A stretch of 64,000 bases of DNA from Omphiscola glabra (taxonomy: Eukaryota > Mollusca > Gastropoda > Lymnaeidae), in contig OZ024794.1 in assembly GCA_964017045.1 (NCBI GenBank), forward strand, positions 37,416,210 through 37,480,209, read 5' to 3'. The notes under the pieces are model-generated. The model was given only the letters and a program-made list of their open reading frames with translations. It did no database searches and was not told where the DNA came from. The translations under genes were made by a program, and so were the position numbers. Each line of letters opens with the position of its first letter. Within the stretch, counting starts at the first letter, position 1. This document shows, piece by piece, positions 26,401-38,700 of this stretch.

Positions 26401-27214
26401 AGGCCATATAGATAAAATTGAGAATCGCCGGTGAACGTGCAAGTTTATATAAATAATGTGCCCTTCACTCTATCCCGCTATAAAGTTTATGTATGTGTAC
26501 TGATAGGGTAAACAGAACATCTTTTTAGTGCGGGGGCTTGATCTTTTTTCAGGTCACCATTTTACGTTCTTTCTTCAAACATACCATCTGGTAAAGATAA
26601 CACTCTAGCTGAACTTTAGTTTTAGAATGAAATATTCCCCGATCAAATGCAGGACGCTAAATTTGACATTGATTAAAGTAGGGGGTGATAACCGTTACCA
26701 AGTATTTCTGAAATATTTAGCTAAATTCAGACATATGAACCGCAATTAATAATCTTGCTAAATGAGTTCCATAATACATTTTGAATGGACACCGAAAGGT
26801 ATATTTTAGGTCCATGTGTCTTGTGTATCCAAATAGAAAAGAAGTAAAATATGAAGTATTTTCAAAGTAGACAACCCCCCCCCCCATATTTTCCTTTCCC
26901 CAGAAAATTTTGGCAACCTAAACTCATAATAGCTAAGCCTGGTTATAACATGCATCACAGGAACTCAGCCTGGTTATAAAATAAATTCAATGTTTGCTCT
27001 TCGAAAATGTAAAACTATAGTGCTAATATTTAGCAATAATGTTTCCTAATTTTAAAGTATCCTTTCTGACCACAATATTTGAATCCAAACATATAAGAAC
27101 ACAAAAACTTTATTCCACATGCATAAAAAGTAATGACATTTTAAATTTATTTCATATTTTTTAAATTTATTTAATGACTTATTCCGATTGAGGAGAACGG
27201 CGTCTGATAGTTTA
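26401..27214. other. No recognisable feature
   Basis: Non-coding. A C run lies at about 26875-26885. Confidence 0.4.
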
Positions 27215-27640
27215 TAACGTTTGACATCAGTGTCTTTAAATACATCATGTAACGTTTGACATCAGTGTCTTTAAATACATAATGTAACGTTTGACATCAG
27301 TGTCTTTAAATACATCATGTAACGTTTGACATCAGTGTCTTTAAATACATAATGTAACGTTTGACATCAGTGTCTTTAAATACATAATGTAACGTTTGAC
27401 ATCAGTGTCTTTAAATACATAATGTAACGTTTGACATCAGTGTCTTTAAATACATCATGTAACGTTTGACATCAGTGTCTTTAAATACATCATGTAACGT
27501 TTGACATCAGTGTCTTTAAATACATAATGTAACGTTTGACATCATTGTCTTTAAATACATAATGTAACGTTTGACATCAGTGTCTTTAAATACATCATGT
27601 AACGTTTGACATCAGTGTCTTTAAACACACTATGTAACTA
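27215..27640. repeat. 35-bp minisatellite, 12 copies
   Basis: Unit TAACGTTTGACATCAGTGTC plus TTTAAATACATCATG. Copies are almost identical; the main variable base gives ATCATG or ATAATG. Near-identity implies recent expansion or active homogenisation. Confidence 0.96.
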
Positions 27641-27780
27641 AATGCGAGCGTTACGTACGTCAATTAAATTAAATTCAAAAAATATTTTTTTTCGAAATAA
27701 AACATAATTTCATCGTTATATCATTAGTAAAGGCGATAGGCACTTTTTAATTTCAATTAAGAAGTATGAGTGTGGTAAAG

Positions 27781-28530
27781 CTGCTTCTCGGTTTCCTGGT
27801 GGTGGACGGTACAAGCTTCTCCTTTGTCGGTGTTAAGCTAGAAATTACCCAGGGCTCGGTGCTAGGCCCCTGTTTGTTCCTAGAATACATCAATGACCTA
27901 CCCGAGAAAATGACTCTTTAAGCAAGACTGTTCGCAGATGACACGGCGGTGTGTAGGACGATCGCCAAAAGTTCTGACCAGGACCAACTACAAACAGGAA
28001 CTCCATCGGTTAGCTGAGTGGTAGATGAGCTGGGACATGGAATTTCATCCTGCCAAGTGCCAGACACTGTCGGTCTTTAGAAGTAGTATCCTTCTATACC
28101 ACCTTTAGGAATTGCAAGGCTATATGCTTGAGCCAGTTTCCTCAGTAAGGTACCCGAGTGTTACTATTCAAAGAGAGGTAAGCTGGGACGAGCTCTTGGC
28201 AAACAAATCTAGGCAAACAAGACCATATGGTTCTTAATGCGAAATCTAAAGATCAGCAACTCCAGTGTGAAAGAAAAATCCTATCAAGCCTTTGTCCAGC
28301 CGTTTTAGATTACGCATCTTCGGTCTGGGACCCATTCAACCCACAGGATCATCGACAGCTTGAAGGCGGTCCAGCGACGGGCAGCACGCTTTGTCCTGAA
28401 CCGCTATAGGAACTCTTATGCTGAAAAGGCTGGGATATTCACCATTGAAGGAACGACGACGATTAACCAGGCTCTCCATGATGTAAAAGATAAATAATGG
28501 TCTGGTCCTTTGCTCCATCATTAGACATAA
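27781..28530 (+). pseudogene. Non-LTR retrotransposon RT fragment, Jockey/CR1-like
   Basis: On the + strand, interrupted by several frameshifts: LGFLVVDGTS, then in another frame GSVLGPCLF and YINDLPEKM near 27850-27915, RLFADDTAVCRTIAKSSDQD (catalytic FADD box) near 27925-27985, RNLKISNSSVKEKSYQAFVQ near 28235-28300, and LKAVQRRAARFVLNRYRNSY near 28360-28420. The order is that of an RT domain followed by its C-terminal extension. The last segment normally found (ending W N D L P) is missing. The fragment stops where the CTAT array begins. Confidence 0.85.
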
Positions 28531-28533
28531 TCT

Positions 28534-29560
<1,027 letters not shown>

Positions 29561-29759
29561 AAGACATTCGAATAGCATTGAGTCTAATGGGACCCGGGTG
29601 AGAATGGTGGCGCTGCGTGTCCGGGTCCATTTTGACTAATACTATTCGGATGTCATTTGTGGTAGTTTATTTTAGTTAAACTGAAGAAGAAAGTTTACAA
29701 ACATATAGTCCATTTAATTATCTTTCATTTGATACCTCATTTTGTCTTACAAACCCAAC
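29561..29759. other. No recognisable feature
   Basis: Short unique spacer between the CTAT array and a dispersed repeat. Confidence 0.4.
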
Positions 29760-30285
29760 AATAATATTTTAAATAGTTTTTTAATCTGAAGCTCTCCCTT
29801 CTGGTACCCGAGTACAAAGAACCAGTTCGTTGGCTAAAATAGGCAATTCGATGTATGACGTCATTTATAACTAATTAATTAATTTTTTTCGCAATATTGA
29901 CAACGCATTAAAATACAAACTAAGAATAACAGATTTTTGTTTTTTCCCGATAAATGTGATTCAGATGAATTTCTTAGATCATAATATTTTGATTAAATTT
30001 TTTTCCATAACTTTAACATTCGGATAAAATTCTTAAAATAGTTCCTTAGTTGTTATTTTAAATATATTTGTAATTTATAATAATAATACTTAAACTTTTA
30101 TTAAAGTAAAAGCGGAAATATAATATTATTTTGCGCATGTAAATTTATTCCATTTCCGTAAAATAATTGAAAATAACTATGCTTGTTTATGAGAGTCCGA
30201 ATGTATCTAAATATTTTCGGTTCTTTTGCGTTATGTCAGCATAGCTCATTCTTATATATATATATAATATAGTATAGTAGTAGCA
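29760..30285 (+). repeat. Dispersed repeat of about 520 bp (copy 1 of a pair)
   Basis: Colinear with 59990-60495. Shared phrases in order include GACGTCATTT, GATAAATGTGATT, ATAGTTCCTTAG, TTTTGCGCATGTAAATTTATT, and the terminal GTTATGTCAGCATAGCTCAT followed by (TA)n. Both copies end at the same (TA)n. No coding potential recognised. Confidence 0.85.
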
Positions 30286-31217
30286 GGAGTGCGCGAGCGA
30301 ATGAGAGTGACATTCAATGTTAGTGTGAGTGTAGTGAGATTAGTTTAGAGTACTTAATTACGAAATATAATCATACCCTAGAGATAGCCCTAGCATTAGT
30401 GCTAATCTTCGTAACACTGGGAACCTATATAAAAAACACTTATAAGTAAGAAAAACGTAACAGTCGTTACCATTTTTTTTTTCGCCTGTATTTTTGTGAC
30501 TGTTAGCGTTAGTCCCAGACATACAACGTCAATTATATTCAACTAATTACAATAGATATATAGTGGAGAAACGGCTCCATTGCTTTTAGTTAGCTGCGTC
30601 TCTCAGAGATTAGAGAAAAAGATTTAAAAGATTTAACATAAACATAGATAATTAACTACCCATTACTTATCAGTCACTTACATTCTGTGTGATTAAACAT
30701 ATTTCCAATTTTCGCTTTCAAATAACTGCTGCTTTTTAAGACTCTTGAATGAATGCCATTATAGACAAGCTTGCGGTGATTTATTTATCGGACCAGAAAA
30801 TTTCACAGTAGCTCTTAAAGATTGGACAATCGTTTTAAAATATAGGTAACTTTTCACTTTAATTGTTCCGTTTAACGGGAATTTGTTTTGTTTTTAGTTC
30901 CCGCACATTTTCCTCGCTGGCTTTTCTTCCCGTTGTTTGTCATAAGAGTTTTAAGATTGTTAATTATTATTATTATTATTATTAGAGGTCTTTTATTTTC
31001 GGTACACCGCGCTGTACTCCAACCTAACCCAAGCGGACTGGATATCAATATCAGACGGGAAGAGTGTCCAAGAAATTCATCGTATAAACAAGTAAAAGGG
31101 CTCGTGAAAGGGGCCGACTTTCAGAAAAACGAGAATCAAATTTAGCATTTAATAGCATCTATGCAGAGAAATTGTGCATATTGGGTCAAAGTTAAATCAT
31201 GTTTCTTTATAAAAATC
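30286..31217. other. Upstream region of the receptor gene
   Basis: No clear promoter or exon can be defined. The stretch is the likely 5' flank or first intron of the receptor gene. An AT trinucleotide repeat (ATT)n sits at about 30963-30984. Confidence 0.35.
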
Positions 31218-31379
31218 ATGACAACTTATAAACAATATTTCCGTATTTATTTCCAGATAATAATTGATTGGCATCAATCGCTATTTAAAGAATCTTCCAA
31301 CTATAATATTTTAAAAAATGGATGGATTTTCATTTTTATCAACCTAACAATAATGATGGAAACTAGCGGAAAACGACAG
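31218..31379 (+). CDS. Tentative first coding exon (signal peptide) of the PTHR-like receptor
   Basis: An open frame from an ATG at 31218 contains the hydrophobic run WIFIFINLTI and ends ETSGKRQ at 31379, followed at once by a GTAAAT donor in phase 0. The next supported exon starts at 32611 in phase 0 after a CAG acceptor, so the two would join in frame. The hydrophobic run lies 36 residues from this ATG, late for a signal peptide, and a plausible acceptor (TATTTCCAG at 31256) would instead make this an internal exon beginning at 31257. The true start is therefore uncertain. Confidence 0.35.
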
Positions 31380-32610
31380 GTAAATATTTTATAGAAATTA
31401 TTATTTAAATTTCGTATGCATTAAATTAGTCCTGGAAATAGTCCATTCATTCAAAGATTTCGTACTATCAAAAACTTTTTTTATTATTAAACACACCAAA
31501 GAGAATATTTAGCCTAAAGCTAAGCTCACTCTGCTTAAGGCACTTATATCATTAACAAATACTATATAAGAAATATTGCTATTTTCTCTCAAGCTGTTTC
31601 TATTAAGTTCCTTGTGTCCATATAAATTTTTTTTAGTTCACGTAAATATTCTACGTAAGTGCATAAAGTATTAAAAACGTATTTTTAAAGTCCTTGAAAA
31701 AGTGAGTTGTACTCGCACGCGGGCTTTTGTACCATTTGTTCGTTTTTAAATGCTACTCTTCTATTCTATAATATAGTACACCAGGTCCGGGTATTTTGAG
31801 AAAACAATAGTCCTACAGACAGTCTTATACCTTACCCGTTGCTCTATAATCATTAATGTAATAGTCGCCCCCCCCCTTTCCAACTAATATTTTTGACCTG
31901 AGTTCACACGTCACACACGACATCATTTTCCCACTTAATACTATTAATATAAACATGTGGAGTTTGGGGAGAGTGGTTTCGAGAAGGAAGCAGGACACAC
32001 CTGAAGCAATACATATATAAGAGATTCCCCATTGTAAATTTTAAAATTATTGCTCTAATTTTCAATCCAGCCAACATGATCGAAGCAGTGGCACATCCAT
32101 GAACTTCACATGTTCTCATACGCCAGTAGTGACACATCCATGAACTTCTCAAACGTTAATAAAATCACACGTTTTACTTTTTAAGTATTTGTACTTTTAA
32201 TTCCTTACGATTTGTTTCTTTGTGGCAGACTTTTAAAAATAATAAATTGTATAAATATTATATTCTTCCTAGTTTTCGAAAATAATTTTGTAAATTATAT
32301 TGATTGTTTTACATTTTCGCATGCTTTAAATATTATATAGATTAATATTAATTGTGCACAAATTAAACACTTCAAAGATCCATATGTCGGAATATAAAAA
32401 AAATCAGGGTGACCTTTCGACCTAAACATCGCCATTAAAACCTTTCATTAAACTCACAATACTTTTACGTCTAAAAAGAAATAGCATTTTTTTAGCACAT
32501 TCTTTTTAGTTCACATTAGAATTATTTTTTATAGTGAGCGTAGTTAATAACCCTTTAAAAAATATGTCTTCTTCAATTTGAATAAATAGTTGATCTTTTT
32601 TATTCATCAG

Positions 32611-32722
32611 CCTGGTAAAGTAGTCGTTAACATATCTGTTGATGAACAGCTGGCTCGAATAACAACAGAGCGTGCTCGGTGTCTTGCAACTTATCTTTCA
32701 GACTCGAATAAAACAATCAACT
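32611..32722 (+). CDS. Receptor exon a: ectodomain N-terminal helix
   Basis: Acceptor TTATTCATCAG before 32611 and strong donor GTAAGTAT after 32722; 112 bp, ending in phase 1. The peptide contains [20 protein letters not shown]. Spacing of DEQ to the Cys resembles PTH1R (KEEQ...AQAQC), so the Cys is the likely first of the six conserved ectodomain cysteines. An NKT glycosylation sequon follows. Equivalent to the E1 exon of vertebrate PTHR genes. Confidence 0.8.
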
Positions 32723-35700
32723 GTAAGTATAAGTTAATTATATTGAAATTTGCTATCGGACATACAACATTTAGAAAACAAACAGTAGCATTGATTAGAA
32801 AACAAACAGTAGCATTGATTAGAAAACCAACAGTAGCATTGATTAGAAAACAAACAGTAGCATTGATTAGAAAACAAACAGTAGAATTCATTAGAAAACA
32901 AACAGTAGATAAAATTGACACGATTTGAAGGAAGCCAGGAAAAAGGACCAGTATGCAACTGAATCTTATCATTTAGACATATCTTACCATTTAGACATAT
33001 CCCATTTCGCAAAATCTAAGTCCTACGGTGGTCAGTTGGGCGATTAAATGGCATTAGTAGACTGTAAATTTACCATTGTTACTTATATTGCGGATTTTTT
33101 GTAAAAATTATTGAATTTTGGTCATTAATAAGTTTAGCCTCCTTGCATTTTTATTAAAAACGTATTATTTAAATATAAGGGTGCAAGTCATTTTATTCTT
33201 GGTAATAGTACCATAATGACAGTTTTTTGTTAATAAAAAATAATAAAGTAACTACTAACATTTTTAAACTGCATTTATTTTAAATTTTAAAGTTATTTTT
33301 AATTAGTCGTAATCATAATTGTAAACGTTAATTTTCACTTGCCATAATTTTTAAATTGATGTTTTGAACACACGCAAGCTTTATTGTCGAAACTTCGTTT
33401 CCTATCTGGCAGCTCAAAACTGTCCTGCTGTTTGGGATGACCTTCTCTGCTGGCCGGAAACCCCTCCTAACACTGTAGCTGTACAGGCTTGTCCCAATTA
33501 CGTTGAACTGTTCAAACCTTGGGGTAATCTGTATTTAAACGTTATATCACTTTTGAAGTTATACTTTTAAAACCTACTATTCTGCCTTTTCAGACGTTTT
33601 TCACGAAATTAAGCAATTGCGTGTTAAATCATTAAAATTGATAAAGCCAATTTTCACTATCTCAATCTGATGACTCGTTTAACAGAAGATATTTCGCATC
33701 TCTTTTATTGTTTATTTTAATTCTATGCAAATATATATTCATCTTCAACGAGGTTAATTCGACACCATTTTAATTTTCAACGACTTGTGAACAGAAATTC
33801 TTTCAGATAATTGCTGTTTTGGGGGGGGGGGGGGAATTCAACTTTTCGCCCCCGGGGGGGGGGGGGGGTAGGGCAGTGCCAGTAGACAGGTGCGTAGCTG
33901 AGGGGACAGATGTCCCAGGATGACGGGGGCGCCAAAATAAGCTTTATGGATTTATGGATAAAAATAATGGGTTTCAGAGTTGAGGGGGTTGTAAACATGT
34001 TTAATGTCTCCTTGTGCGAATGCAGTGGCCTGCCCAGTAGCAAATTTTTAATTATATCGAGGGGTGACTTTTTCGGATAACTAATGAGTTTGATTCATGA
34101 AAGGGAGGTAGAAAGTATGGTCTGTGGAGTCAACTGCCAAGAAAAGGTTCGATTATTTCAAAATCAAAAGGTGCATTTTAGTACCTGCTGAATTTCTTAT
34201 TTCTATTGATCGGCGTAAGGATTTTTTTAAACGTCTGGGGCAGGCATTATGGCGCCCAGTGAACTGAATTCACTTCAGTTGTGGCGCGCCCCATAGTAAT
34301 CATTTAGAAAACCCTTATATACAAACCGGTACTGTCACACTGATCAGCGTGAGGGAAGACCAGTGTAGAAATTGAGGGTGTTGAAGACTCTCGGGGTTTT
34401 CAAAATGCAGGGATGTATTTCGGTGCATATTTGAATTCGGTGTGTCTTTCAGATAATTTTAAGGGGACAATTCAGACTTTCGGGTGGGAAGCGTCAAAAT
34501 TTACCAAAATAATAATGAAGATTATCTCTACCTCTGCTGCTGCCCAAAATGAACTAAATTCATTCCATATGTGTCGTCTTTGAAGGTATACTTTTTGAAC
34601 TAGGTTATTTTTGTCCTTAAAAATGTATATAACACAGAATATGTTTAATACATAATATATTCTAAATCATACCCGAATTCAGCTTTGCAACATTCTACAC
34701 TTAATTGGAGAGCAACAGAGGAGATGCAAGCTAAAAAAATGTAGGTGTCATATAAACCAGGAGCCATCTTAATGGCCCTTGAATCCATACGGCCCTACGG
34801 CTGCAGGGGTCCTTAAAATATTATAAACATTTTTTAATTATCAACTTATGAAAGAAAAGTGGGGGAGGACAAAACCGAAAAATGGCAGGGGTCTTGAGAA
34901 GTCGAGCGATGGCTCTGCTTGGCCTGCTTGTGTTATGCAACTTATATATAAGGCCAATATCTCTTACTAAATAGTAATGTGGCTTTGTTTTTTATTTTTA
35001 TCTATTTTTGGTTAACGAATAATTAATTAATTTAAATAATAACACCAATAAAGTCCACCAAAAAAGTCCTAAAAAAACATCATTTTTAAAAGCAAATAAA
35101 ATTAAAAATAAATAAATCTTAAAAAATAATAATTCTTTTATAAATCCTTTATAAAAATGTAATATAGAGTAATGAAGGTTGAAAATTTGACCAAAACATG
35201 CTTACAATTAACGTACTTTATCATCATCATGTCCCGTAGTCTTTCGATCGTTGGGGCGCCACAGATGACATAAAAACTATTCTTCTCCATTCCTCTCGGT
35301 CTCCTGCTCTATTCATAGCATCGCCTAGTTGTACCCTGCAAGATTTCTTTGGCGAGCCCTTGTCTTCTAGTCACGTGGCCATACCATTCATGTTTACGCT
35401 TTTTTACAGACGCCAGGAGATCATCGTACTGCCCAGTTGCTTGACGAATCCTTTCTTTTACTTGTTCATTGGTGATATGGTCTGTATAGCAGATGCCAAG
35501 AATGCCTCTGAAACATCTCATCTCCATCGCCTTTACTTTCTTTTCAAGTTCTGTTAATGTCCAGGACTCACAGGCATATAAGAAAATGGAGAGGATTTAT
35601 GAGCGCATCAGCCTGATTTTGGTGCTGGCTGCTATATTTTTGTCGTTCCATATTTTATTGAGCCTCTTTAGTGCTGTTGTACTTTATAAGAATCCCAATT

Positions 35701-38700
35701 AGTTCCCCCTCGCAACAGCACATTTCATGCCCCTGACATATATCAATATTATAATGACTCACTTGCTGTAACACCGCAGATTTATTTCACCAACTATTTC
35801 AGAGAAACAAAAGAAAATGTACGCACCAAACTAACTTGCAATATTTTTTAAAGAGAATCTCATTTAGCGCAGTTATCGAGCATTTTCCTGTATTTTCTCC
35901 TAGAACAAAACAGGAAAAACAAATTTGTTGAGGTTGAGGATTGGGTGCGGGGCTGAAAATGGGATAGAATGTGTTGTCATTGGCAAAGTGTATATTTACT
36001 AAGTTTCAGCTCGATAGCTGGACGGGAAGTGGGTCAATTAGCCGCCTGAAGATTTTGCTAGCCCGCCATACAGTCAGCCAGCCATGCCACGAACAAAAGC
36101 AAAGTTTATATAATGCCGTAGTGGATTAAGCCCTCCCCCCCCCCAAAAAAAAAAACGTACTTATTATTTATACCTTTTGTAAATATTATCAAGTTTGATC
36201 AGGGTCAAAGAGAAAAAAATCTGTTGTGAAAGGTTTATAAATTTGTATGTGTTTTCATAAATGATCAATTTTTATTTATTGCATCCAAAGATAATTGCTT
36301 TTCTATATACTTAAACTCATTTTTTTCCAAATCCATAGATATTATTTTTAAATTGACGATTAAAGGAGACTTATTTAAAAAATTACTACCAAAAACATGG
36401 ATTTGGCATAATAATCGAAATATTATTTCAAATAAACGTTTTTTTTTTAGCTCTCTACTTTCTATTTTATTTTTAATTCGTGCAAATAGCTTGGGCACTT
36501 ATTTTTTAATTGTGATATTAAAAAGAGAAAATCTGTTGGGGTCTCATCAAATATATGCTAAGTATTTTTTTTAAAACTGTGCTATACAGAAAGTATTTTT
36601 TTAAAAACAAAAGTTGCACATTTAAGGAAAACACAAATGCTTTCGATTTAATCATTGAGGACACATGAACTATTTGTCTACGCTTGTTAAATTCTTTTTT
36701 TTTAATTTTTAAATCTTTTTTTTTTAGCTTTCCATTTTTTCTAGCTCAATGTACATTGAGTCAAGTATATTTAAAATAATGATAATAATAATTACATTTT
36801 AAAAAGCATGAGACAATCATAAATGTATTATTATCACCTATCCCTACTTTAAAAGTCATGCTTTATTTGATGAAATATAATTTGAAAACAGATTGCTCAT
36901 GTTTGAAACTTAGCAAGAACTGTATTACAATTATAGACCATGATATTGCTGTAAATGTAGTTTAATACCTTGTTATTATTGTTATTAAAGTCATTAAAAT
37001 TGAGAAATTGTAAAAAAAAACTATATAGATGTATGGAACAACATGAAGTAAGACTTTGATTTGGCGCATAATCGGGTGCGGCAAATTTTCGGAACAGTAC
37101 AATAGTTATAATCGAGTAGTGTAAGCCAAGATTAACTTTAAATATACGGATCATCAAATATATCGAGCTTGGCGATATTTCATAAATTCCACAAACTGTA
37201 ATCAGTTAATGGCACCAGTTACTATTCTTGTATTATTTTTTTATTTTTTAAATGACAATTAAGAATTTTTATTTTTTTTTTAAACTATAATATTTGTTTC
37301 TATTGTTGTGCACATTTAGCTCGAGGGGGTGGGTACTTGACTGTCCCCGTGGGATGGCAGTGCCCCCCAGAGAGATGCCTGAAAGAAAAACTGCTTGGAA
37401 AGTCTGTGACTTTCATAAGCAAAGAATTGATGAAGGAAACCGGCCTTTCTTGTGTTTAGAGTTAACGTTTGTGACTCTGAATTCCATTTATGCAAATCTA
37501 AATCCATGCTTTTTTGGTCATCAATCCGTCATATTCTGTCCCCCACTACAAGCATCCAGTCCCCCAGCACAGGCATCCAGTCCCCCAGCACATGTATCCA
37601 GTCCCCCCGCACAGGCATCCAGTCCCAACGCACAGGCGTCCAGTCGCACAGCACAGGCATCCACTCCCCCGGCACAGTCATCCAGTTGCCATTTTTATCC
37701 TAATAAACGATATCTTGAATCAATTTTACTTCCTTAGAAAATGCTAGCAGGCAATGCTTGGAGAACGGTTCTTGGTTTTTTGACAGTGTCAATAACCGCA
37801 CGTGGACAGATCTAACCGCTTGTTTAGATAAAGATTACAGTGATCCATCAGAAGAATCACCTCATTTCATCAAGGTATTTGAAACGTAATTGTTTTAATA
37901 CTACTAAAATAATAAATAATTTATAAATTTTGATGCAAAATTTTAAAGTTAAAAACAATTTAAAAGAAGACCTTTAAATCCCCTTAGTAGTGTAAGTAAA
38001 TCCACAGGCGTCACTAGCATTGGTGTCTCATTGGGTGGTAACCACATTGTCACTACCCCCCCCCCCATTCCCCCAGACCTTCACCGTCATACAGAACCGC
38101 TTATTGTATTGTTTTAAAATTATTCTTAAAGCAACAAAAGTCATAAGAAAAGATAGAATTTGAGTTAACAGGCGTTTTAAAAATGCACAAAATTACTTTT
38201 TATTGAACATTAAACTTTACATTCAAAAGTTTACTTTCCTGGTCTTCAAAGATGCAAACATGTCAATAACTTCATCAAAATTAACATTCTTCCCTTATCA
38301 CTTTCAACTGACAAAATCGCAAGACCAGAAAGACTGGTCTTTTCCATGGTAGATCGAAAATAGTTATTTATAAGTTTCAGTTTTGAAAAGATCCTCTCGG
38401 GTGAAGATACAGATCATAATAAATAATGAGAGGATTGGAAGAGATGCCCAAAGCTGCGCTGACAGCACTCTGCTCGGTCCGTTGATACCCTGTACTGTTG
38501 GCAACCGGTCATGGATTCATCATGTTCTGTATGCAACCTAATCTGAAAACACTCTGATCTGTCTGATGACACCCTATTGTGGTGGCAGTGTGCTATGGTG
38601 GCAACTTGATCTGGTGGCACCCTGTACTCGTAGCACCTTGCTGTGGTGGCACCCTTTTTTTGTATTTAACTGAGTTCTGTTATGAAATTGACTTGTGCAT

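Noticed and set aside
27215..27640. Resemblance to a CRISPR array or iteron origin (35-bp repeat)
   Set aside because: No spacers and no replication or cas genes; an ordinary minisatellite.
37294..37747. Pro/Ala/Ser-rich protein frames near 37.5 kb
   Set aside because: They result from a 21-bp repeat open in all frames and overlap the intron and acceptor of the receptor gene.
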